DNA of 64,000 nt from Saprospiraceae bacterium (GTDB taxonomy: Bacteria; Bacteroidota; Bacteroidia; Chitinophagales; Saprospiraceae): positions 1 to 64,000 of the forward strand of contig JANQPA010000055.1 of the NCBI GenBank assembly GCA_028285545.1, given 5' to 3'. The translations under genes and the position numbers were made by a program. This document shows positions 45,735 to 53,809 of the stretch, piece after piece; position 1 is the first letter of the stretch; each line of letters opens with the position of its first letter. Below the pieces are notes generated by a model. That model ran no database searches, was not told the origin of the DNA, and was given only the letters and a program-made list of their open reading frames with translations.

Positions 45735-48650
45735 ATGATTCAAAAGTTTTACGCATTAGTGCTTTTTATGACCCTGTCCGTTACTGCAATGATGGGTCAA
45801 AATAAATTTACAGTGACCGATGCGGATCTGGTTGCGGACAGCACTTACCTTTGGAAAACTGGTGATACGGTTATACTTGATGGTTTCGTATTTCTGGAAG
45901 AGGGAGGTATTCTGAACATTGAACCAGGGGTAGTGGTTAAGGGTAAAATTGTACCTGAAAATGGCATTGGATTGACAGGTGCTCTAATCATTACAAGAGG
46001 TGCCCAGATCTTTGCTGAAGGGACTGCCGACAATCCCATTATTTTCACAGCCGAAGTCGATCCATTGGATGGCTCTTTAACCGCAACCGACAATTTGTTA
46101 TGGGGAGGACTGATCGTATTAGGAAAGGCTCCTATCGGAGAAGATGTTGACGTTAATGTCGGATTTCCACAAACGGGGATAGAGGGTATTGAATCAACTG
46201 AAACCAGAGCGATTTATGGAGGTACAGAGCCCGAAGATAATTCTGGAGTTCTAAAATACATTTCCATTCGACATGGAGGTGCCATTCTTGCTGCCGACAA
46301 TGAAATCAATGGATTAACCTTAGGTGGTGTAGGTTCCAAAACGCAAATAGATTATATCGAAGTTTTTGCCAATAAAGATGATGGTATCGAAATCTTTGGA
46401 GGTACCGTCAGCCCCAAGCACCTTATAGCAGCCTTTATCGGTGATGACGGTCTTGATTTTGACGAAAGTTGGAATGGATTCATTCAGTTTGCTATGACCA
46501 TTACTTATGACGATGCAGTTTTGGGAGAACACTCTGTTGAATATGATGGGTCTGAAGATAACAGCAATACTCAACCTAGGACCACTGGCCGCATTTACAA
46601 TGGAACCTTTATCGGAGCAGGAGCTTCTGCTACCAATACTGATTCTAGAGGATTACGCCTTCGCGATCAAGGGCAAGCACAATTTTGGAATTGCATCTGG
46701 ACTGAATATGCAGATTATGTGTTCCGCTGGGATGCAACGGCTCGTGAATTAACCCTGGCTAACAATATGGTATTTGGATATGGTGGAGACCTGGATAACC
46801 AAAATCGAGGCATTACCGGTTTTACGGAGGAAGATCCTAAATTGGGTGGTATTTCCAGAGATCCTAATGGAGGCCTTGATCCTCGTTTGGATATGGGTTC
46901 TCCTGCCTTAGTAGGTGCTGCTGTTCCTGGAACTAATGAAGATGGTACATTGATTAAGCCCCCTTTCCGTGGTGCTTTTGGTAATGAAGTGAACTGGGCG
47001 GATGGCTGGACTGCACTAGCCGACAAAGGTTATTTCGGTGATTTAGTAACTCCTGAACCTACTCCTATTATTACAATTAAAGATACAGACATAGAAGCTG
47101 GTGGTACACTTGTTTTGGATGCTGATAATGAGTATTTATTAGATGGTAATGTCTTCGTTGAAGAAGGCGCTACTATTGTCATTCCTGCTGGCACGGTTAT
47201 TCGTGGTAAAGCCGTTCCTTCTACTGGTGATATCTCTTCTGCTTTGATCATCGCCAGAGGTGGCCGTATTGAAGCTACTGGTACTGCTGCCAAGCCTATT
47301 ATCTTTACGGCTGAATTGGATGATTTGAATTCTACTACCGATTTGACCGCTACTGACAATCAGCTTTGGGGAGGGGTTATCATCCTGGGTAAAGCGCCTA
47401 TTGGCTCAAATATTGATGCCGGGGTAGGATTCCCCCAAACAGGCATTGAAGGGGTACCTTCTACCGAGTTAAGAGCCCTTTATGGGGGTACTGATCCTGA
47501 AGATGATTCTGGTATTTTCACCTATGTTTCTATCCGTCATGGTGGTTCTATCCTGGCCTCAGATAATGAAATCAATGGTTTGACAATCGGTGGTGTTGGT
47601 TCTAAGACTATAATGCACCACATAGAAGTATTTGCTAACAAAGATGATGGTATCGAAATCTTCGGTGGCACTTTGAATCTTTCTCATGTAATCGCTGCTT
47701 TTGTGGGTGACGATGGGCTTGATTTTGACCAAAGCTGGAATGGTTTCATTCAGTTTGCCATGACCATTACTTATGATGGCGCTATCCTGGGTGAGCATGC
47801 TGTTGAATATGATGGTTCGGAAGATACAGGTAATACAGAGCCCAGAACCACTGGTCGTATCTATAATGGTACTTTCATTGGTGGTGGTGCCAGCGGTTCC
47901 AATACGGACTCGCGTGGTTTACGTTTACGGAATGAAGGTCAGGCTCAGTTCTGGAACTGTATCTGGACGGAGTTTACTGATTATGTATTCCGGTGGGATG
48001 AAAATGCTCGTGACCTTGTCCTTGCAAACAATATCGTCTTTAATTATGGCGGTGCTTTGGATAGAAATAATAGAGGAATCACTGGATTTACTGAGGAAGA
48101 TCCTGGTTTACTAAGTATCTCCTGGGATCCTGACGGCGGTTTAGATCCAAGAATCGATAGTAGTTCTCCTGCTGCCAGCGGAGCAAGCTTCCCTGATGGA
48201 GATCCTGTAGTAACAGAAGTTACTTATCGCGGAGCCTTTAACCCTCTTCCAGAATCAGGCCAAGGTCTTTGGTTAGCTGCGGATGCAGGCAATACAACAG
48301 GAGGATGGACAGCATTGGCCGCTTATGGTTATCTACCAAATGCATTAAGCACCAATACCGTTGAAGTAGGATCAAATGCTGCAGGTGTCGCAGTATCTAT
48401 GTATCCAAGTCCTGCTTATAATGGAATTGTGAATATTGATTTTGAATTACCAATAGCTTCTGAAGTAGCTATCCAAGTGATGGATATGAGTGGTCGTGCG
48501 TTAAGCACCCAAAGATTAGGGGTGCAGACTGCTGGAAAGAACCTAGTTACTTTAGACGTAAGCAACTTTAAGACAGGTGCTTTCATCGTGGCAGTACACA
48601 CAGAAATGGGAATTGTAACTCGCAGATTCACTGTAATGAACCAAAATTAA
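45735..48650 (+). CDS. Secreted beta-helix protein, internally duplicated, with T9SS type A domain
   Basis: The 971-residue protein has a signal peptide (about 1-21), two homologous halves (about 25-440 and 442-870) and a C-terminal T9SS type A sorting domain (about 885-971, MYPSPAYNGIVNIDFEL...). Each half has right-handed beta-helix character: the same series LDG-VFVEEG, GKAPIG, GFPQTGIEG, YISIRHGGAILA, KDDGIEIFGGT and GDDGLDFD occurs twice. Acidic, Gly-rich turns suggest Ca2+ or ligand binding. It is exported across the outer membrane by T9SS. The next gene is a TonB receptor, so it may be a surface partner capturing the ligand; this is inference. Confidence 0.85.
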   Translation: MIQKFYALVLFMTLSVTAMMGQNKFTVTDADLVADSTYLWKTGDTVILDGFVFLEEGGILNIEPGVVVKGKIVPENGIGLTGALIITRGAQIFAEGTADNPIIFTAEVDPLDGSLTATDNLLWGGLIVLGKAPIGEDVDVNVGFPQTGIEGIESTETRAIYGGTEPEDNSGVLKYISIRHGGAILAADNEINGLTLGGVGSKTQIDYIEVFANKDDGIEIFGGTVSPKHLIAAFIGDDGLDFDESWNGFIQFAMTITYDDAVLGEHSVEYDGSEDNSNTQPRTTGRIYNGTFIGAGASATNTDSRGLRLRDQGQAQFWNCIWTEYADYVFRWDATARELTLANNMVFGYGGDLDNQNRGITGFTEEDPKLGGISRDPNGGLDPRLDMGSPALVGAAVPGTNEDGTLIKPPFRGAFGNEVNWADGWTALADKGYFGDLVTPEPTPIITIKDTDIEAGGTLVLDADNEYLLDGNVFVEEGATIVIPAGTVIRGKAVPSTGDISSALIIARGGRIEATGTAAKPIIFTAELDDLNSTTDLTATDNQLWGGVIILGKAPIGSNIDAGVGFPQTGIEGVPSTELRALYGGTDPEDDSGIFTYVSIRHGGSILASDNEINGLTIGGVGSKTIMHHIEVFANKDDGIEIFGGTLNLSHVIAAFVGDDGLDFDQSWNGFIQFAMTITYDGAILGEHAVEYDGSEDTGNTEPRTTGRIYNGTFIGGGASGSNTDSRGLRLRNEGQAQFWNCIWTEFTDYVFRWDENARDLVLANNIVFNYGGALDRNNRGITGFTEEDPGLLSISWDPDGGLDPRIDSSSPAASGASFPDGDPVVTEVTYRGAFNPLPESGQGLWLAADAGNTTGGWTALAAYGYLPNALSTNTVEVGSNAAGVAVSMYPSPAYNGIVNIDFELPIASEVAIQVMDMSGRALSTQRLGVQTAGKNLVTLDVSNFKTGAFIVAVHTEMGIVTRRFTVMNQN

Positions 48651-48677
48651 GCTAAAAACTTAACAATTTGATAATCA

Positions 48678-48707
48678 AGCCATCCATCTAACAGTGGATG
48701 GCTTTTT
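48678..48707 (+). terminator. Rho-independent terminator after the beta-helix gene
   Basis: AGCCATCCA (48678-48686) pairs perfectly with TGGATGGCT (48695-48703), followed by TTTT. A classic intrinsic terminator, so the TonB receptor gene downstream needs its own promoter. Confidence 0.85.
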
Positions 48708-48795
48708 CTAATTTTGCGGGGATTTTAGCTTGATAAACCGCTAATAATCAGTCAAAAAACCAAATCATATAAACCTGAAGATCACCATTATTGAC

Positions 48796-48812
48796 TTAAC
48801 ATTCAATTAACA
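48796..48812. promoter_or_regulatory. TTAACA direct repeat upstream of the TonB receptor
   Basis: TTAACA at 48796 and 48807 (11-bp step). It lies only 14 bases before the start codon, so it is unlikely to be a standard activator site unless transcription starts in an unusual place. Confidence 0.4.
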
Positions 48813-48826
48813 AAGCGCAATTGATA

Positions 48827-51676
48827 ATGAAAAAAACACTTTTTGCCACCATTCTGGCATTCTCCGTTGGCCTTTGTCTTTTAAGAGCACAAGGAACGAT
48901 TAGCGGAACCATTATTGATGAAAAATACAGTGAACCCTTAATCGGTGCCAATGTACTTATCGAAGGAACGGCTATTGGTACATCTACAGACTATGATGGA
49001 AAATATCAGTTTCCTGCTGAAGCTGGAACTTACACGATTGTAGTTACTTATATTGGATATAATGATAAAAAAATTGAAGACGTAGTCATTAAAGATGGTC
49101 AAGTTACGTATTTGGATATAAGCCTTTCTGATGAAGCTGTAGACTTTGATGTTGAGGTGGTCGTAAAAGCAGCAACGATTGAGCGTTCTGAAAACGCACT
49201 TTTGATGTTGCAAAGAAAATCGGATAAAATTCAAGATGGTATTTCCGCCCAGGAGATGAGTCGTTTTGCAGTCAGTGATGCTGCCAATGCCATGAAAAAA
49301 GTGACTGGAGCTACAGTTAGTGGTGGAAAATACATCTATATCCGTGGCCTGGGTGATCGGTATTCCTTATCTCAGCTAAATGGTTTGATCATTCCAAGTA
49401 CGGACCCATACCGAAATAGTGCACAGTTAGATTTGATTCCATCCAATTTGTTAGACAATATAATTACTGCTAAGACCTTTACTCCTGACCAACCTGGTAC
49501 CTTTACAGGAGGAAATGTAGATATAAAAACCAAGAGTTTTCCTGAGCAAATGACCTTTAATGTAAGCATTTCTGGAAGTTACAATACCCAATCGCATCTC
49601 ATTGACGACTTTTTAACCCATGATGGTGGAAATGGAGATTACTTTGGTTATGATGATGGCGGTAGAGAATTGCCATCCATTCTAAGAGATCCATCTGTCC
49701 GTGAAATTTTAAATACTCAGGCACCCTTATTAGCTCGCTTAAATATTGGTGGGGAGGGGCAATCCGTTGCCCAAAGAGCAGATGAAGCCATAAGGGCTTT
49801 AAACCCACAGTTCCAACCAGTTCAAACCAATACTCCTGTCAATCATGGGGTAACTGTTTCTTACGGAAATCAATTTTCAGTTTTTGGCAAACCACTTGGA
49901 GTCATTCTTTCTGCTTCTATGAAGCAAAATTACCAACACCTGGATAGCACAATCAACCAAAGAGCCAACTGGATTTTGTTAAATCAATCTTTAGATACAC
50001 TAGAAAATCAAGGGGATTTTAGAGAAACCCGGAGTGTATTTAATCCAAGTGTTAATGGAATGCTTGGCTTAGCTTATAAGTTAAGTGATCTAAATACCAT
50101 AAATTTTAATTTCCTTTACAATCATAATACTACCAAAACTTCCCGTTTCTTAAGAGGTGAACGCCCAGATAATATCCTCTTCCCCGATATTTTAGAGGGT
50201 CGTAATTTATCTTTTAATGAGCGTTTACTGATTAACTATCAATTGGGAGGAAAACACATTCTTGCTGGACTTAATAACACCGAGATTGAGTGGAAGGCAA
50301 GTTTGGCTAATTCAGAAATGTTGGAGCCCAACACCCGCTTTTTTGAAAACCAATTTAATGTCAATAATGGTGCCTTTTCCATCCCGGCTTCTAACGTTCA
50401 GCGTCCATTCTACTTCTATCGAACCTTAGATGATCAGCAGGTAGATTTAAAATTGGACATCACAATCCCATTCTCTCAGATACCAGGTAATAAATTTAAG
50501 TTCGGAACCCTAATTACTCAAAAAGAAAGAGACTTTTCCGAGTTTAGATATCAGATTGAAGAACACCTGGGATTTACGGAACAGTATCAGGGAAGTGTGA
50601 GTCAATATCTCAGAGACGAAAACATTGGTATTGTGGATGTAAATGATGACGGAACCAGATACTTTTTAGGTAATTATTTGGTAGACCGTACCGAAGCCCG
50701 CAATAACTATTCGGGCACAGATGATGTAACAGCTTTTTATGGAATGTTAACTTATCAATTTTCTGAAAGAATAAAATTTGTAGGTGGAGCCAGAGTTGAA
50801 ACAACAGATATTAGGGTAGAAAGTTTGGATACCACCAGGGCCATTGGACAAATCCAAACAACCGATGTTCTTCCTTCTGCTAACTTTATCTACAGTATAA
50901 AGGAAAACATGAACATAAGGGCCTCTTACACTCAAACCTTGGCTCGTCCAAATATGAGGGAAATTGCGCCATTTGAATCTTTTGACCCCTTAACAAGAGA
51001 ACTATATTTAGGTAATCCCGAATTAGATCGTACCAGAATCACTAATTACGATCTACGTTGGGAATGGTTTATTAAGCCGGGAGAGCTCTTTGCCTTAAGT
51101 GGATACTACAAAAATTTCGATGCTCCAATTACGCAATTTTATAGGCTGGCTTCCTCTCCTGAGATTCAGTTTACTAATGCTACCAGCGCTGATTTATATG
51201 GTATAGAATTAGAGTTTCGTAAAGATTTGGCTACTTTAGGTAAGTTATTTACGAACTTTAAATTAAATACCAATTTATCATTCATTGAATCCACCATGGA
51301 TGTGGTACGCACAACTCCTATTGATCCTGAAAGCAGACCCTTTGAAGGGCAGCCTAGTTTTATATTAAACGTAGCCCTTATTTATGAAGATTCAGATAGG
51401 GGATTGGATGCTGTTTTGGCCTTAAATTCTCTGGGAGATCGCTTAAACATTATTGGACGGGAAGGAACACCTGATATTTTTGATAGAGGAAGAACGCAGT
51501 TGGATTTTTCTCTTTCCAAAAAATTAGGTCAGAATATTGATGCAAGATTTACCGCTCAAAATTTATTAGATGACCGCTTCCTGGTTTCTTCAGAATATGT
51601 AGGCCAGGAATACATTTACAGCAGATTCCAAAGAGGAGTTACCTTTGGATTAGGCCTCTCTTTTAGGATTAGATAA
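48827..51676 (+). CDS. TonB-dependent outer-membrane receptor
   Basis: The 949-residue protein (ATG at 48827; a TTG two codons earlier is dismissed) has a signal peptide, a carboxypeptidase-regulatory-like domain (about 25-100, GTISGTIIDEKYSEPLIGANV), a plug (about 125-230, containing KYIYIRGLGDRYSLSQLNG and PDQPGTFTGGNVDIKTKSFP) and a barrel with a C-terminal FGLGLSFRIR strand. This RGLGDRYS class is conserved across Bacteroidota and often sits beside a secreted beta-helix protein like the one upstream. Ligand unknown; a hairpin terminator follows. Confidence 0.9.
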   Translation: MKKTLFATILAFSVGLCLLRAQGTISGTIIDEKYSEPLIGANVLIEGTAIGTSTDYDGKYQFPAEAGTYTIVVTYIGYNDKKIEDVVIKDGQVTYLDISLSDEAVDFDVEVVVKAATIERSENALLMLQRKSDKIQDGISAQEMSRFAVSDAANAMKKVTGATVSGGKYIYIRGLGDRYSLSQLNGLIIPSTDPYRNSAQLDLIPSNLLDNIITAKTFTPDQPGTFTGGNVDIKTKSFPEQMTFNVSISGSYNTQSHLIDDFLTHDGGNGDYFGYDDGGRELPSILRDPSVREILNTQAPLLARLNIGGEGQSVAQRADEAIRALNPQFQPVQTNTPVNHGVTVSYGNQFSVFGKPLGVILSASMKQNYQHLDSTINQRANWILLNQSLDTLENQGDFRETRSVFNPSVNGMLGLAYKLSDLNTINFNFLYNHNTTKTSRFLRGERPDNILFPDILEGRNLSFNERLLINYQLGGKHILAGLNNTEIEWKASLANSEMLEPNTRFFENQFNVNNGAFSIPASNVQRPFYFYRTLDDQQVDLKLDITIPFSQIPGNKFKFGTLITQKERDFSEFRYQIEEHLGFTEQYQGSVSQYLRDENIGIVDVNDDGTRYFLGNYLVDRTEARNNYSGTDDVTAFYGMLTYQFSERIKFVGGARVETTDIRVESLDTTRAIGQIQTTDVLPSANFIYSIKENMNIRASYTQTLARPNMREIAPFESFDPLTRELYLGNPELDRTRITNYDLRWEWFIKPGELFALSGYYKNFDAPITQFYRLASSPEIQFTNATSADLYGIELEFRKDLATLGKLFTNFKLNTNLSFIESTMDVVRTTPIDPESRPFEGQPSFILNVALIYEDSDRGLDAVLALNSLGDRLNIIGREGTPDIFDRGRTQLDFSLSKKLGQNIDARFTAQNLLDDRFLVSSEYVGQEYIYSRFQRGVTFGLGLSFRIR

Positions 51677-51697
51677 ACACAATATTTTTATTCCTCT

Positions 51698-51729
51698 GAG
51701 AAGGCCCAGGCTTGCACTTGGGCCTTCTC
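51698..51729 (+). terminator. Hairpin after the TonB receptor gene
   Basis: GAGAAGGCCCA (51698-51708) and TGGGCCTTCTC (51719-51729) are perfect 11-bp arms around a 10-base loop. The T tract is missing on this strand, but the strong GC stem fits a terminator or a transcript 3'-end stabiliser. Confidence 0.65.
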
Positions 51730-51781
51730 AATAAGTATGCCTCATTTCATAGTTTAGCATTTTCAAAATGATAGTAAATCC

Positions 51782-52468
51782 ATGAATCGATTCTTCTTGC
51801 TTATACTAATAATTTCAACTTTTTTTTCCTGCCAAAATGCTATCAATCAAACTTCTGAAGGTGGATCCGTAAAGGCAGAAGTATATTCCCAGGAGTGGTA
51901 TTCAGATACTCTGGACATTGCTACTTTTAGCGGAGGACATTTTTATACCCTGGAAACAGTATTTGAACAGGTTAGAGGAGTAGAAAAAGTATTGACAGGT
52001 TTCATTGGTGGAAAAAGGTCTGAGCCTTCCTTTGAAAGTGTTGTCAAAGGAGATACCAAACATCAGATGGGTGTGCAAGTCTATTATAACCCCAAGAGGA
52101 TCACCTATGTTATGTTGCTGGCTATCTATTTTGCGGCCCATGATCCAACAACTGCTGACAGACAAGGAATCGAAATAGGATCTCAATTTAGTCCCAACAT
52201 TTATTTTCACAATGAAAAACAAAAGGAATTTGCCGAAAAACAAATGGTCGAAGAAAGCAAAAAATCTAAATACGCAGATAAAAAAATCATCACTGGTCTA
52301 AAACCATATGATACTTTTTGGGTAGCACCTGAAGAACACCAGGATTTCGCCGTCAATCATAGAGAAGATGAATATGTGGTGAATGTGGTAAAACCTTATT
52401 TAAAAGGCGTAGAAAGGAAATATGGAGCCTGGATGTTGAAAATTAAGGCCATCTTTCCAGAGGAATAA
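51782..52468 (+). CDS. MsrA-like lipoprotein lacking the catalytic Cys
   Basis: The 228-residue protein has a lipoprotein signal (lipobox Cys17 in FFSCQNA) and a full MsrA fold (about 44-205): ATFSGGHFYTLETVFEQVRGV, TGFIGG, a VQVYYNP strand, HDPTTADRQGIEIGSQF and a PAEEHQDF-like segment. The nucleophile is His53 (GGHFY) where MsrA has Cys in GGCFW, and the usual proton-donor Glu of the HAEAV segment is replaced (HQMGV). The His codon is CAT, two changes from a Cys codon, so it is not a simple read error. Methionine sulfoxide reduction by the known mechanism is not possible. It lies between the TonB receptor and PiT-like genes. Confidence 0.85.
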   Translation: MNRFFLLILIISTFFSCQNAINQTSEGGSVKAEVYSQEWYSDTLDIATFSGGHFYTLETVFEQVRGVEKVLTGFIGGKRSEPSFESVVKGDTKHQMGVQVYYNPKRITYVMLLAIYFAAHDPTTADRQGIEIGSQFSPNIYFHNEKQKEFAEKQMVEESKKSKYADKKIITGLKPYDTFWVAPEEHQDFAVNHREDEYVVNVVKPYLKGVERKYGAWMLKIKAIFPEE

Positions 52469-52552
52469 AAATTATCCTTCCCTTAACCCACAAAATTTTA
52501 ATTTATCAAATCTGTCCCCTATTTTTAGCCGCAACAAAAATTTCTGAAGATC

Positions 52553-53506
52553 ATGGATCTTACACTAGTCATCATGTGGGTCGGATTTATCCTTGCCGGC
52601 TACTCAGTAGTTGGTAATGATAGTATTCAAACCTTGGGTACTTTTCTCAGTTCTAATGAAAAACGCCCCTGGTGGGTGCTGTGGATTTTTGCTGGTTCTA
52701 TCCTCACGGCCACGCTAGTGTACGGATGGTATCAATACGGTGGAGATGTTTCCTATGAACGTCTGTCTAAGTATCCCTTACCCGATCCCTTTGCCTGGTA
52801 TTATATTCTTCCACCACTTGTTCTGATGGCCCTGACCCGCACAGGTATACCAGTGAGTACGTCCTTTTTAATACTTACTTTCTTTAATGAGAAGAACCTC
52901 CAAAGCATGGTGGTTAAGTCTATGCTGGGTTATGCCGTGGCTTTTGGTGCAGCCATACTTCTTTATATTCTTATTACCAGAGCAGTAGAGAAAAGATTCA
53001 TCGAAAATCCCATTACTAAAAAACAAGAACGCATTTGGGTGCCTTTGCAATGGCTATCTACAGGTTTTTTGTGGTCACAATGGTTGATCCAGGATTTTGC
53101 CAACATTTATGTTTACCTTCCAAGAGAGTTACCAGGTTATCAGCTGGCAATATCCTTAGTTATTCTTTTGGCCCTTCTAGCTTATATTTTTGCCTCTAAA
53201 GGGGGTGCCATCCAAAAGATTGTCAAAGCCAAAACCAATACGGTAGATATTCGTTCAGCCACCATCATCGATGCCATCTACGGCTTAGTACTCTACTTCT
53301 TCAAAGAACTGAGCAATATCCCTATGAGTACCACCTGGGTATTTATCGGTTTATTGGCAGGTCGTGAAATTGCCATCCGACTTCGATTAGAAAAGAAAGT
53401 AAACAGATCAGTGCTAAAAATGGTAGGCTCCGATCTTCTGAAGGTCTTCTTTGGATTGGTCGTGAGTATTTTATTGGTATTATTGATCAAGAACGTACTG
53501 TCTTAA
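52553..53506 (+). CDS. PiT-family-like inorganic phosphate transporter
   Basis: The 317-residue protein has about eight membrane helices and an internal repeat typical of PiT permeases: an early GNDSIQTLGTF (GxND motif) and PVSTSFLIL in the first half, and ELSNIPMSTTWVFIGLLAG in the second. PiT proteins couple phosphate uptake to protons or sodium. The protein is shorter and more diverged than E. coli PitA and lacks the large central loop, so the substrate remains an inference. The short gap (84 bp) after the MsrA-like gene allows co-transcription. Confidence 0.65.
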   Translation: MDLTLVIMWVGFILAGYSVVGNDSIQTLGTFLSSNEKRPWWVLWIFAGSILTATLVYGWYQYGGDVSYERLSKYPLPDPFAWYYILPPLVLMALTRTGIPVSTSFLILTFFNEKNLQSMVVKSMLGYAVAFGAAILLYILITRAVEKRFIENPITKKQERIWVPLQWLSTGFLWSQWLIQDFANIYVYLPRELPGYQLAISLVILLALLAYIFASKGGAIQKIVKAKTNTVDIRSATIIDAIYGLVLYFFKELSNIPMSTTWVFIGLLAGREIAIRLRLEKKVNRSVLKMVGSDLLKVFFGLVVSILLVLLIKNVLS

Positions 53507-53521
53507 TTAGAAAGAAATTAA

Positions 53522-53612
53522 TATGATATTTTAATTTCACCACCTTGGCACAAAGAGGCATAAAGTCTTAGTGTTTCTTTGTGCTCTTAGTGGTGAGTTT
53601 ATCTTATCATAC
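53522..53612. repeat. About 90-bp imperfect inverted repeat after the PiT-like gene
   Basis: TCACCAC (53537-53543) pairs with GTGGTGA (53590-53596), GCACAAAG (53548-53555) with CTTTGTGC (53577-53584), and outer TATGATA/TATCATA arms extend it. The gap from 53507 to 53809 holds this element and otherwise only AT-rich sequence with no clear promoter. The pattern of alternating CAAAG-like units resembles the other intergenic repeats here. Confidence 0.65.
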
Positions 53613-53809
53613 TAATTTTCAGATAAAACACCTGTGGGGCTTTTATGCTGATATCCTATCATTATTTCCTTACCTTTAACAAGTAACTTACACCCTTCTA
53701 TACAGGGTACCTCATCCCCAATTTTTACACAAAGGAATAGAAAGGTCCTTATCATATTTTTGATAATTCCTTATATTTAATACTGAAGAGTTCAAAACCC
53801 AATAATATC

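Noticed and set aside
51940..51970. Cys-to-His in the MsrA-like gene as a sequencing error
   Set aside because: The codon is CAT; Cys codons TGT/TGC need two or more changes, and other active-site residues differ too. The frame is intact.
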